Position numbers and translations under genes: made by a program. A stretch of DNA of 27,956 bases from an uncultured Eubacterium sp. (GTDB taxonomy: Bacteria > Bacillota > Clostridia > Lachnospirales > Lachnospiraceae): NCBI GenBank assembly GCA_910577225.1, contig CAJTMV010000046.1:1-27956 (forward strand). Reading direction: 5' to 3'. The notes beneath the pieces were generated by a model. That model was not told the origin of the DNA, ran no database searches, and saw only the letters and a list, made by a program, of their open reading frames with translations. Below, in pieces: positions 7,276 to 13,407 of this stretch; positions within the stretch are counted from its first letter, which is position 1; every line of letters begins with the position of its first letter.

Positions 7276-7749
7276 TTATTTTTCAATTTCTCTAATCAGA
7301 TTTACCATCTCAATCGCGCCTACTGCACAGTCATATCCTTTATTTCCTGCTTTTGTGCCCGCCCGCTCGATCGCCTGCTCAATATTTTCTGTCGTAAGAA
7401 TGCCAAACATGACAGGAATGCCCGTTTCCAGAGATACCGCTGCGATTCCTTTGGACACTTCGTTGCATACATAATCATAATGGCTTGTGGCGCCGCGAAT
7501 AACCGCGCCCAGACAGATAACCGCATCATACTTTTCACTTTTCGCCATTTTAGAAGCGATCAGCGGGATTTCAAATGCACCCGGAACCCACGCGACATGC
7601 ACGTCTTCTTCTTTTACATCATGCCGTAACAATCCGTCCATTGCTCCGCCAAGCAGCTTCGATGTAATAAACTCATTAAAACGAGCGGCTACAATGCCAA
7701 TCTTAATCTCCTTCGATACCAGTTTTCCTTCAAATGTTTTCATAATCAT
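7276..7749 (-). CDS. ribH: 6,7-dimethyl-8-ribityllumazine synthase
   Basis: This 157-aa protein is full length for lumazine synthase. It condenses 5-amino-6-ribitylamino-uracil with 3,4-dihydroxy-2-butanone 4-phosphate to give the riboflavin precursor. Family motifs are ARFNEFI (22-28), WVPGAFEIP (54-62) and GAVIRGATSHYDYVCNE (81-97) with catalytic His90. The family usually assembles into a hollow capsid of pentamers. It is the last gene of the rib operon, 83 bp after ribBA. The first ATG has AAAGG five bases upstream; a second ATG two codons later is possible. Regulation comes from the FMN riboswitch at the operon head. Confidence 0.97.
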   Translation of the reverse strand: MIMKTFEGKLVSKEIKIGIVAARFNEFITSKLLGGAMDGLLRHDVKEEDVHVAWVPGAFEIPLIASKMAKSEKYDAVICLGAVIRGATSHYDYVCNEVSKGIAAVSLETGIPVMFGILTTENIEQAIERAGTKAGNKGYDCAVGAIEMVNLIREIEK

Positions 7750-7832
7750 AGATTCCTTTCTGTTTTCTAATGAATGATTCCTGCAGCCATGCGCCTGTGT
7801 GATTCACATCCGCCGTGTCTGCCGTTTAAATG

Positions 7833-9035
7833 TTATTCGTATTTTAAAATATGTCCCATACGCTTCTGCTTTGTTTTCAGATAAAACAAATCGTGTGCTG
7901 TCGCGTCCATCTGAATCGGAACACGCTCCGAGATTTCCATACCAAACTCCGCAAGCTGATAGACCTTATCCGGATTATTCGTCAGCAGACGCATACTTTT
8001 TACACCCAGATCCCGCAGTATCTGCGAGCCAATATAGTACTCGCGCTGATCTCCCGCAAACCCGAGCGCCAGATTGGCTTCCAGCGTATCCATTCCCTGT
8101 TCCTGCAGCTCGTAAGCGCGCAGCTTGTTAATCAGACCGATACCGCGCCCTTCCTGGCGCATATAGAGTAAAATGCCTCTTCCTTCTTTTTCAATCTGCG
8201 TCATCGCCGCCGCAAACTGCTGGCCGCAGTCGCAGCGCAGCGAGCCAAACGTATCTCCGGTCAGACATTCGGAATGCACACGACAGAGCACGTCTTTCCC
8301 ATCGCCGATATCTCCTTTTACAAGCGCGACATGATGCTCGCCATTTAACTGATTGACATACCCGTAAGCCATAAAATCGCCATATTTGGTCGGCATCTTC
8401 GTAACGGTCACCCGTTCTACCAGTTTTTCATGACATTTTCGATAGTCCTGCAGATCCTGAATCGTTATAAACGTCAGATTCCACTTTTTCGCCAGTTCTG
8501 CCAGCTCCGGCATGCGCATCATCGTTCCGTCGTCTCTCATAATCTCACAGCAAAGTCCGCATTCCTTTAATCCAGCCAGCCTGCACAGATCTACAGTTGC
8601 CTCTGTATGACCATTTCGTTCCAGAACGCCATTTTTCTTTGCCAGAAGCGGAAACATATGTCCCGGCCGCCGAAAATCTTCCGGCTTTACATCGTCTGCC
8701 ACACAGTTCATTGCCGTAATGGAACGTTCTGCAGCCGAGATTCCTGTCGAGGTTGATTTATGATCGATCGAAACGGTAAACGCCGTCTCATGATTATCGG
8801 TATTATCCTGAACCATCTGTGGAATCCTCAGCTTCTGCACATATTTTTCCGACATCGGCATGCAGATCAGCCCTTTGCCGTGCGTCGCCATAAAATTAAT
8901 ATTTTCTGTCGTGGCAAACTCCGCCGCGCATATAAAATCGCCTTCGTTCTCACGATCCTGATCATCTGTCACTAAAATAATTTTCCCGTTTTTCAAATCG
9001 GCAAGCGCCTCTTCTACCGTATGAAACTGAAACAT
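7833..9035 (-). CDS. ribBA: Bifunctional DHBP synthase / GTP cyclohydrolase II
   Basis: This 400-aa fusion makes both riboflavin precursors. The N-terminal half (about 1-200) is 3,4-dihydroxy-2-butanone 4-phosphate synthase, with the acidic loop DDQDRENEGDF and the STSTGISAAER and RPGHMFPLLA blocks. The C-terminal half is GTP cyclohydrolase II, with zinc ligands in HSECLTGDTFGSLRCDCGQQ and the catalytic EGRGIGL loop. I placed the start at ATG 9035 behind a perfect AGGAGG. The reading frame stays open upstream to 9245, but that part overlaps ribE and has no homology to the family. The AGGAGG is part of the ribE stop region (TAGGAGG), which suggests translational coupling. Confidence 0.97.
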   Translation of the reverse strand: MFQFHTVEEALADLKNGKIILVTDDQDRENEGDFICAAEFATTENINFMATHGKGLICMPMSEKYVQKLRIPQMVQDNTDNHETAFTVSIDHKSTSTGISAAERSITAMNCVADDVKPEDFRRPGHMFPLLAKKNGVLERNGHTEATVDLCRLAGLKECGLCCEIMRDDGTMMRMPELAELAKKWNLTFITIQDLQDYRKCHEKLVERVTVTKMPTKYGDFMAYGYVNQLNGEHHVALVKGDIGDGKDVLCRVHSECLTGDTFGSLRCDCGQQFAAAMTQIEKEGRGILLYMRQEGRGIGLINKLRAYELQEQGMDTLEANLALGFAGDQREYYIGSQILRDLGVKSMRLLTNNPDKVYQLAEFGMEISERVPIQMDATAHDLFYLKTKQKRMGHILKYE

Positions 9036-9046
9036 AAACGATCCTC

Positions 9047-9694
9047 CTAAAATCCATATTTCAATAAAAATTCTTTCGTTATCCCACTCTGCCTGTGCAT
9101 TTCTTCTGCCGGCTGCATCAGTTTTTCCACATATTTTCCGATAATATCCGTTTCCAGATTCACGATATCCCCTTTTCCACGTTCTTTTAATATCGTCTGT
9201 GCCTGCGTATGTGGAATCACCGATACGGAAAAGCGATCGTTCCACACCTGTGCGACGGTCAGACTGATACCGTCCACTGTCACGGATCCTTTTTCCACAA
9301 TATATCTTAAGACGGCCGGCTCTGCCTCAATCGTATACCAGACAGCCGTATCGTCCCGCTTCGTACTCAAAATCTTGCCGATGCCGTCCACATGACCCGC
9401 TACAATATGTCCTCCAAACCGTCCGTCTGCCGCCATTGCACGCTCCAGATTCACGCAGCTGCCACTTTTCATCTGCGCAAGCGAAGACCGGTTTAATGTC
9501 TCATGCATCACATCTGCCAGAAAACATCCCTTCGACAACGACGTAACAGTCAGACAAACGCCATTTACCGCAATACTGTCTCCGACTTTTGTGTCTTCCA
9601 GCACTTTTGCAGCCTGAATCTTTAATATCGCCGAATGCTGGCCCTGACGAATCTCCTGAATCGTTCCGATTTCCTCAACTATTCCCGTAAACAT
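9047..9694 (-). CDS. ribE: Riboflavin synthase alpha subunit
   Basis: This 215-aa protein begins MFTGIVEEIG, the family signature. It has the duplicated lumazine-binding fold: VGDSIAVNGVCLTV in the first half and KGSVTVDGISLTVA in the second, with GGHIVAGHVDGIG between. It dismutates two 6,7-dimethyl-8-ribityllumazine molecules into riboflavin and the pyrimidine returned to RibH. The family works as a homotrimer in the cytoplasm. Its start lies inside the end of ribD (20-bp overlap), and ribBA follows 11 bp after its stop. The gene is called ribC in some naming schemes. Confidence 0.97.
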   Translation of the reverse strand: MFTGIVEEIGTIQEIRQGQHSAILKIQAAKVLEDTKVGDSIAVNGVCLTVTSLSKGCFLADVMHETLNRSSLAQMKSGSCVNLERAMAADGRFGGHIVAGHVDGIGKILSTKRDDTAVWYTIEAEPAVLRYIVEKGSVTVDGISLTVAQVWNDRFSVSVIPHTQAQTILKERGKGDIVNLETDIIGKYVEKLMQPAEEMHRQSGITKEFLLKYGF

Positions 9695-10787
9695 CTGTTG
9701 TCACCTCGCTTTCGATCAGAAAATCTTCTCCCAGATTTATAATTTTACTGTTTGTTAACAAAAACGCTTCTGATACTGCCGCAACACCGGTTCCTTCCAC
9801 CGGCGTTTTCGCAGCCGCGCCTCCAAACAGCTTCGGTCCAATATACGCCTGTACCTTACGCACGATACCGCTTTCCAGCGCCGACCAGTGCAGACTGCCG
9901 CCCCCTTCCAGCAAAATACTGTCAATCTGTTCCTCGCCGAGCACCTCCATCAGCTGCCGCAAGTCCACATGCCCGTTCGTTTCCTCTATTCGCAGCACCC
10001 GACAGCCTGCCTGCTCCAGCGCATGCTGCTTTTCACTGTCCGCACGATTCTTTCCTGCCGCAATCACCGTCGGCGCCTGTCCGGCTGTTTTGACAATCTG
10101 GGAATCCAACGGAATCCGAAGCGCAGTATCGCAAATAATTCTTACCGGATTTTTCCCGCCCGGTATCCGGCAGGTCAGCAGCGGATCGTCTGCCAGCACC
10201 GTTCCAATACCGGCCATAATCGCCGTATACCTGTGCCGCTGCTGCTGCACATGGTTTCTGGCCGATTCTCCGGTAATCCATTTGGAGTCGCCTGTATATG
10301 CCGCTATTTTACCATCCATCGTCATCGCATACTTCATTACGACAAACGGTGTGCGGGTCTGTATAAAGTGAAAAAACACTTCATTTAAGCGGTCGCATTC
10401 CTCCCGCAGCACATGCTCCGTCACCTGTATGCCGTGTTCCCGCAAAATCTGCACGCCTTTGCCGCTCACAAGTGGATTCGGGTCTGCCGACCCGATAACC
10501 ACTCTTTGAATGCCCGCCCGGATAATTGCATCCACACAGGGCGGCTGTTTCCCATAGTGGCAACACGGTTCCAGCGTAACGTACATCACTGCCCCTTCCG
10601 GCGATTCTTTACAGGAAGCCAGCGCGTTTGGTTCCGCGTGCGGCTGTCCATATTTTTCATGCCAGCCCTGTCCAATCACTCTGTCCTCTTTCACAATTAC
10701 CGCTCCAACCATCGGATTCGGCGCTGTAAAACCGCATCCTTTCCGCGCATGATCCAGCGCCATGCGCATATATTCACTATCGTTCAT
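9675..10787 (-). CDS. ribD: Bifunctional riboflavin deaminase/reductase
   Basis: This 370-aa enzyme carries out the second and third steps of the pyrimidine branch of riboflavin synthesis. The deaminase domain (about 1-145) shows the zinc site H50-A-E52 and EPCCHYGKQPPC with Cys75 and Cys84. The NADPH-dependent reductase domain follows (VMKYAMTMDGKIA, WITGESARNHVQ, EGGGSLH). I chose ATG 10787 because GGGAGG is seven bases upstream and the family begins about ten residues before the first helix; the longer reading to 10814 adds MFRKLGGSC without a ribosome site. It is the first gene of the operon, about 135 bp after the riboswitch. Confidence 0.96.
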   Translation of the reverse strand: MNDSEYMRMALDHARKGCGFTAPNPMVGAVIVKEDRVIGQGWHEKYGQPHAEPNALASCKESPEGAVMYVTLEPCCHYGKQPPCVDAIIRAGIQRVVIGSADPNPLVSGKGVQILREHGIQVTEHVLREECDRLNEVFFHFIQTRTPFVVMKYAMTMDGKIAAYTGDSKWITGESARNHVQQQRHRYTAIMAGIGTVLADDPLLTCRIPGGKNPVRIICDTALRIPLDSQIVKTAGQAPTVIAAGKNRADSEKQHALEQAGCRVLRIEETNGHVDLRQLMEVLGEEQIDSILLEGGGSLHWSALESGIVRKVQAYIGPKLFGGAAAKTPVEGTGVAAVSEAFLLTNSKIINLGEDFLIESEVTTDVYGNS

Positions 10788-10845
10788 GCAACTACCTCCC
10801 AATTTGCGGAACAAAACCGATCAGGTACGAATCAGAAAATTTTCC

Positions 10846-10881
10846 ATATAAAAAGCTCCGGGATGTAAAACAAACCAGAGC
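10846..10881 (-). terminator. Riboswitch-associated intrinsic terminator
   Basis: On the reverse strand, GCTCTGG (10881-10875) pairs with CCGGAGC (10861-10855) with one G-U pair and is followed by TTTTTATAT. It lies between the FMN aptamer and ribD, as expected for FMN-induced premature termination. A second perfect hairpin, ATGCAGAA/TTCTGCAT (10893-10900 and 10910-10917), stands between it and the aptamer and may be part of the switching helix. Confidence 0.75.
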
Positions 10882-10923
10882 AGACACCTTCCATGCAGAA
10901 TACTACCGTTTCTGCATCGATTC

Positions 10924-11028
10924 TCTTCTTTCATCCAGACTATACTGTCGGCTTCGGAATCACACCGAATCATGCCTTACGGCTCGTGGGCTCTACCACC
11001 GGTAGGGAATCGCACCCTGCCCTGAAGA
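10924..11028 (-). ncRNA. FMN riboswitch (RFN element)
   Basis: The reverse strand carries the conserved RFN blocks in order: CAGGGCAGGGTG, ATTCCCTACCGG, AGCCCACGAGC, GGCATGATTCGGTG, ATTCCGAAGCCGACAGT and AGTCTGGATG. P1 is closed by TCTTC (11028-11024) with GAAGA (10928-10924). Binding of FMN should favour the downstream terminator and switch off ribD-ribE-ribBA-ribH. The aptamer appears complete, so the switch is probably active. Confidence 0.97.
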
Positions 11029-11049
11029 TTTTATTCAATTCTGTAGATG

Positions 11050-11078
11050 ATTATAAACCATAGCAAGACGTTACGCAA
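11050..11078 (-). promoter_or_regulatory. Promoter of the riboflavin operon
   Basis: On the reverse strand, TTGCGT (11078-11073) and TATAAT (11055-11050) are separated by exactly 17 bp. Transcription would start about 15 bp before the P1 helix of the FMN riboswitch. Confidence 0.75.
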
Positions 11079-11181
11079 GCATTTTTTTTTGCAGATGACA
11101 GCCAGCTTTAATTACCAAACCCGCCATAAAGCTGTCTGATGTCTGTACAATTGGTGTAAACCAAAAGCACATTGACAATCA

Positions 11182-11210
11182 TTGACAATTCAACAGACTT
11201 TATACTCTGG
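11182..11210 (+). repeat. 29-bp promoter-associated repeat, copy R1
   Basis: Copy R1 begins TTGACAATTCAACAGACTTT and ends TATACTCTGG. It matches the reverse complement of R3 (12042-12070) at 27 of 29 positions and is clearly related to R2 (11625-11653). CAGACT (11194-11199) sits 17 bp before TATACT (11217-11222), so the repeat supplies a -35-like element. It lies upstream of a decayed gene start at 11267. Confidence 0.7.
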
Positions 11211-11216
11211 ATGTTG

Positions 11217-11290
11217 TATACTTTCTGACAACAACAGATAACGATCATAAAAGGAGCGCAATAAAATGACAAGCGACGAATAATTACTGC
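11217..11290 (+). pseudogene. Decayed start of a second small gene resembling the 11707 leader
   Basis: The segment from the -10 (11217-11222) through AAAGGAGCG to ATG 11267 parallels the leader of the gene at 11707: same -10, similar spacing and the same AAGGAGCG ribosome site. After ATG the frame reads only MTSDE before a stop, compared with MSLTNED in the intact gene. I read this as a relic of a related small gene whose coding part was lost. It could instead be a real five-residue leader ORF. Confidence 0.4.
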
Positions 11291-11360
11291 TCTATCAAAC
11301 ATGAAGCCCGCTATACTTCGACTTTTAATCATTATAATAAAAGAGGAATTACTCAAAATA

Positions 11361-11389
11361 TTGACATACTATTTTTCATGTAGTATAAT
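11361..11389 (+). promoter_or_regulatory. Consensus promoter without an obvious gene
   Basis: TTGACA (11361-11366) and TATAAT (11384-11389) are separated by exactly 17 bp, a perfect housekeeping promoter. ATACTA and TAGTAT flank the spacer as an inverted repeat. The next ATG (11400) gives only a 16-residue hydrophobic peptide. The stretch from about 11450 to 11600 is AT-rich, and I see no gene or structure in it. Confidence 0.5.
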
Positions 11390-11624
11390 CACTAAAAAGA
11401 TGGTTATCATATACCCATATACGATTCTTTTCTTTACATATTTATTCTGATTTATACAATTACAGTTCTCATCATATGCAATTATAGAAACTATAAATTT
11501 GGTTTCTAATAATCTTTCTATCCTTATGCAACAATCACACATATAATATTCAGGCGCATATACGTCCAGTTTTCCATTTATGTGCTATTTTATTCATTTG
11601 AATTTTTTGTCACTAAAAAGCACC

Positions 11625-11665
11625 TTGGCAATTCCATAGACTTTACACTCTGGATGTGGTATACT
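11625..11665 (+). promoter_or_regulatory. Promoter of the coiled-coil gene, containing repeat copy R2
   Basis: Repeat R2 spans 11625-11653 (begins TTGGCAATTCCATAGACTTT, ends CACTCTGG). Within and beyond it, TAGACT (11637-11642) and TATACT (11660-11665) are spaced by 17 bp, with a TGG extension before the -10. It is the left member of an inverted pair whose right member, R3, lies at 12042-12070 after the gene. Confidence 0.6.
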
Positions 11666-11706
11666 ATCCATAACAGCACACCATACATAGAAGGAGCGTG
11701 ATGCTT

Positions 11707-12006
11707 ATGTCACTGACGAATGAAGACTTATTAGCAATCTCTGAAATGTTAGACAAAAAATTACAGCCAGTCAATCATCGCTTAGACAAATTGCAGCCAG
11801 TCAATCATCGCTTAGACAAATTAGATAATACTTTAAATAATCTTAAATTCAAACAGGATCATTTGTCCGAAAAGCTAAACGAACTTGAATTGACAGTTAA
11901 ATACAGCGATCACAACATACGGCGCGATATAAGAAGTCTGCATGAAGATGTTGATACCATTGTTGAAATATTAAGGATCCATGATATGATACCTCTTGCA
12001 AAATAA
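11707..12006 (+). CDS. Small coiled-coil protein of unknown function
   Basis: This 99-aa, mostly helical protein starts MSLTNEDLLAISEMLDKKL and continues with heptad-like leucines to about residue 70. No catalytic motif, signal peptide or membrane segment is visible. I recall similar short MxLTNEDL proteins in Lachnospiraceae, without known function. Residues about 19-38 consist of a perfectly duplicated decapeptide (LQPVNHRLDK twice), encoded by a 30-bp tandem repeat. I chose ATG 11707 because AAGGAG is ten bases upstream and the parallel leader at 11267 has the same spacing; GTG 11698 and ATG 11701 are in the same frame. It is enclosed by inverted copies of a 29-bp repeat. Confidence 0.65.
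   Translation: MSLTNEDLLAISEMLDKKLQPVNHRLDKLQPVNHRLDKLDNTLNNLKFKQDHLSEKLNELELTVKYSDHNIRRDIRSLHEDVDTIVEILRIHDMIPLAK
11761..11820 (+). repeat. 30-bp tandem duplication inside the coiled-coil gene
   Basis: Units 11761-11790 and 11791-11820 differ by one base (TTA/TTG) and encode the same ten residues. A difference of one base in 30 indicates a recent in-frame duplication that lengthens the coil. Confidence 0.95.
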
Positions 12007-12041
12007 TCGTATCGCCTGGCAACCACATAACCGACCGCTAA

Positions 12042-12085
12042 CCAGAGTATAAAGCCTGTTGAATTGCCAATATGCCTTATACTCT
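12042..12085 (-). repeat. Inverted repeat copy R3 with adjoining hairpin
   Basis: Positions 12042-12070 are the reverse complement of the 29-bp repeat (27/29 match to R1, 25/29 to R2). AGAGTATAA (12044-12052) also pairs with TTATACTCT (12077-12085), giving a 9-bp stem. R2 and R3 together enclose the 99-aa gene within 446 bp. R3 itself is not followed by a -10 sequence. Confidence 0.7.
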
Positions 12086-12135
12086 TTGTTGCGCACGGTT
12101 ATTAAGAACAGCTTATGGTAATATTGTTATAAACA

Positions 12136-12180
12136 AAAAAGGTACAGAATCCTGCTAACAGGATAAGACTTTACACCTTT
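12136..12180 (-). terminator. Terminator of the 60-aa gene, containing repeat R4
   Basis: On the reverse strand, AAAGGT (12180-12175) pairs with ACCTTT (12143-12138), with an inner perfect hairpin ATCCTG-ttag-CAGGAT (12164-12149), followed by a T-run. The first arm overlaps repeat R4 (ATAAGACTTTACACCTTT, 12163-12180). It lies 20 bp after the stop codon of the reverse gene. Confidence 0.65.
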
Positions 12181-12199
12181 GGTTCTTTGCTATTCCATT

Positions 12200-12382
12200 T
12201 TATTCCATCTCATATTCTTCAGTCGGAATACCTAACGCAGATAATTTATTTTTAATTACCTTCAATTGATAGTCGAATTCTGTATTCTCGTGATCGCCAT
12301 TTGCCTTTTTAATTCTCTGTAAATCCGTATATTTATCAATCATTACTGTAATAAGTTCTTTTTCAGTTATTCCTTCTTCCAT
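12200..12382 (-). CDS. Small hypothetical protein, 60 aa
   Basis: This 60-aa acidic protein starts MEEGITEKELITVMIDKYTD and is predicted to be mostly helical. No family is recognised and no membrane or metal motif is seen. The case for a real gene is its surroundings: a TTTACA/TATAAT promoter with 17-bp spacing just upstream and a hairpin terminator just downstream. The ribosome site is poor (AAAGG directly before the ATG). It is enclosed by an inverted pair of 18-bp repeats (R4 and R5, 17/18 identical). Confidence 0.6.
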   Translation of the reverse strand: MEEGITEKELITVMIDKYTDLQRIKKANGDHENTEFDYQLKVIKNKLSALGIPTEEYEME

Positions 12383-12429
12383 CCTTTCACCCGCCTTATT
12401 ATCAAATTACTGGTTAACTGCTCTAAGTA

Positions 12430-12464
12430 TTATAGCGGATTGTATAAAAGGTGTAAAGCCTTAT
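12430..12464 (-). promoter_or_regulatory. Promoter of the 60-aa gene, containing inverted repeat R5
   Basis: Repeat R5 (12447-12464) is the inverse of R4 with one mismatch. On the reverse strand its TTTACA acts as -35 and is followed after 17 bp by TATAAT, a near-consensus promoter reading into the small gene at 12382. Confidence 0.65.
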
Positions 12465-12545
12465 TAAATTTCAATGTCTCGTCTATTCAAAATTCACCAA
12501 AACACACGCATCCTTTTGAAATTAGTCCACAAAAGCGCCTTTTCC

Positions 12546-12574
12546 TTTACAAATAGCAAATTATTTGTTATCCT
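12546..12574 (+). promoter_or_regulatory. Promoter and palindromic operator of the HTH gene
   Basis: TTTACA (12546-12551) and TATCCT (12569-12574) are spaced by 17 bp. The spacer is almost filled by ACAAATA-gcaaat-TATTTGT (12549-12568), a perfect 7-bp dyad. A small Cro-like regulator binding over its own promoter is a common autoregulatory arrangement. Confidence 0.5.
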
Positions 12575-12594
12575 GTTTACAGGAGGTGATATGA

Positions 12595-12846
12595 ATGCCA
12601 AAAGAAAAACATTTACCTGGAAAATTAAGTTATGACAAACTTTTTGCTGCAATGAGCGCAAAAGGAATAAAAAAAATAAATCTTCGCAACGACTACAAAA
12701 TACATCCAACAACAATACAAAAAATTACAGCCGGCAGAACAATCAATACAGATACCCTGATTATCTTATGTCATGCTCTGGACTGTCAGCCTGGCGATAT
12801 TATGGAATACATACCAGAAACCGCGCAAAATCAGGATGAATCCTGA
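12595..12846 (+). CDS. Cro/C1-type helix-turn-helix regulator
   Basis: This 83-aa protein consists of a single HTH domain of the short XRE/HTH_26 type. KLSYDKLFAAMSAKGIKKINLR leads into the helix-turn-helix (HPTTIQKITAGRTINTDTLIILCHALDCQPGDIMEYIPE), which ends with the typical GDIMEYI cap. There is no ligand-binding or dimerisation domain beyond it. It should bind a short palindrome, plausibly the dyad in its own promoter. The ribosome site is excellent (AGGAGGTGAT). Neighbours are the IR-flanked small genes and the mini-LexA gene, so it may control this accessory stretch; that is inference. Confidence 0.85.
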   Translation: MPKEKHLPGKLSYDKLFAAMSAKGIKKINLRNDYKIHPTTIQKITAGRTINTDTLIILCHALDCQPGDIMEYIPETAQNQDES

Positions 12847-12889
12847 TTACAATCTTTGCAGTCAGACTAAAGCTCGTTCACAATCAAAC

Positions 12890-12944
12890 GCTGCGCCTGA
12901 AAAGACGCTCTATACCAGGAAAAAGTCGTCTCGTCAGGCGCAGC
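12890..12944. terminator. Stem-loop between convergent regulator genes
   Basis: Perfect 11-bp arms GCTGCGCCTGA (12890-12900) and TCAGGCGCAGC (12934-12944) enclose an inner GACG/CGTC pair. It lies between the convergent HTH and LexA-like genes, as expected for a shared terminator, but there is no strong U-tract on either side. Confidence 0.5.
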
Positions 12945-12972
12945 CTGATTTACAGCAAATATTTATTTCTCC

Positions 12973-13200
12973 TTATTCATCCTGGAGCTGTCCGGACTCA
13001 TCCACAAATTCAATAATACTTTTAGCCGGGATATCCGTAATAACAATCCTGCCCAGTTGTTCTAACTTCCTAATTGCATCCTCTACTTCCCTGTCTTCCA
13101 ACTGTAACTGCTCCGCTGTCTGTCTGACCGTCGGCGCAAATCCATTCTGATCGTATGTCGATTTCATATGCGTATAAACTTTTTGGGTAATATGATCCAT
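12973..13200 (-). CDS. LexA-type winged-helix DNA-binding protein (no peptidase domain)
   Basis: This 75-aa protein contains only a winged helix like the N-terminal domain of LexA: helix ITQKVYTHMKSTYDQNG, then FAPTVRQTAEQLQL, resembling the LexA GxxPSVREIxxxLGL signature, then EVEDAIRKLEQLGRIVI and a short wing. The S24 peptidase domain with the Ala-Gly cleavage site is absent, so it cannot be inactivated by RecA-stimulated self-cleavage. I chose ATG 13200 with AGAAGG seven bases before it; the frame is open to 13254, but those residues do not fit the family. It is divergent from the Y-family polymerase gene, which makes it a candidate local regulator. Confidence 0.75.
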   Translation of the reverse strand: MDHITQKVYTHMKSTYDQNGFAPTVRQTAEQLQLEDREVEDAIRKLEQLGRIVITDIPAKSIIEFVDESGQLQDE

Positions 13201-13247
13201 AAAGATACCTTCTTTCTTTGTTTCCTGATCATTAGTATCTCTGGTAT

Positions 13248-13267
13248 CTGACAATTTATAATGTCAG
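13248..13267. promoter_or_regulatory. Palindromic candidate operator between the mini-LexA and dinB genes
   Basis: CTGACA (13248-13253) and TGTCAG (13262-13267) form a perfect dyad with an 8-bp AT-rich centre. It lies in the divergent intergenic region about 50 bp upstream of the LexA-like start. It does not match the Gram-positive SOS box GAAC-N4-GTTC. Confidence 0.4.
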
Positions 13268-13303
13268 TTTCAAACAGCTTGTGAAGGTTTTGGGAATCGC
13301 CAG

Positions 13304-13332
13304 TTTAAATTTTACAATATTTTTTGTATAAT
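13304..13332 (+). promoter_or_regulatory. Promoter of the Y-family polymerase gene
   Basis: TTTAAA (13304-13309) and TATAAT (13327-13332) are spaced by 17 bp, giving a leader of about 70 bases before the chosen start at 13408. Confidence 0.5.
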
Positions 13333-13407
13333 ATAATGAAAAAGAACCATGCTGCCAGGAATAATTTACATTTATTTCGAACAGACTATTGTTACAGGAG
13401 CATTGCC

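Noticed and set aside
9036..9245. N-terminal extension of RibBA
   Set aside because: It overlaps ribE, has no family similarity, and the AGGAGG before ATG 9035 marks the real start.
11108..11356. 82-residue reverse ORF upstream of the riboflavin promoter
   Set aside because: It is antisense to repeat R1 and its promoter, is rich in chance hydrophobic codons and lacks a ribosome site.
12494..12715. 73-residue reverse ORF overlapping the HTH gene start
   Set aside because: It is antisense to a well-supported HTH gene with a perfect ribosome site and has no recognisable domain.
13376..13400. SOS (LexA) box before dinB, suggested by CGAACAGAC near 13378
   Set aside because: The second half-site GTTC is missing at the required spacing.
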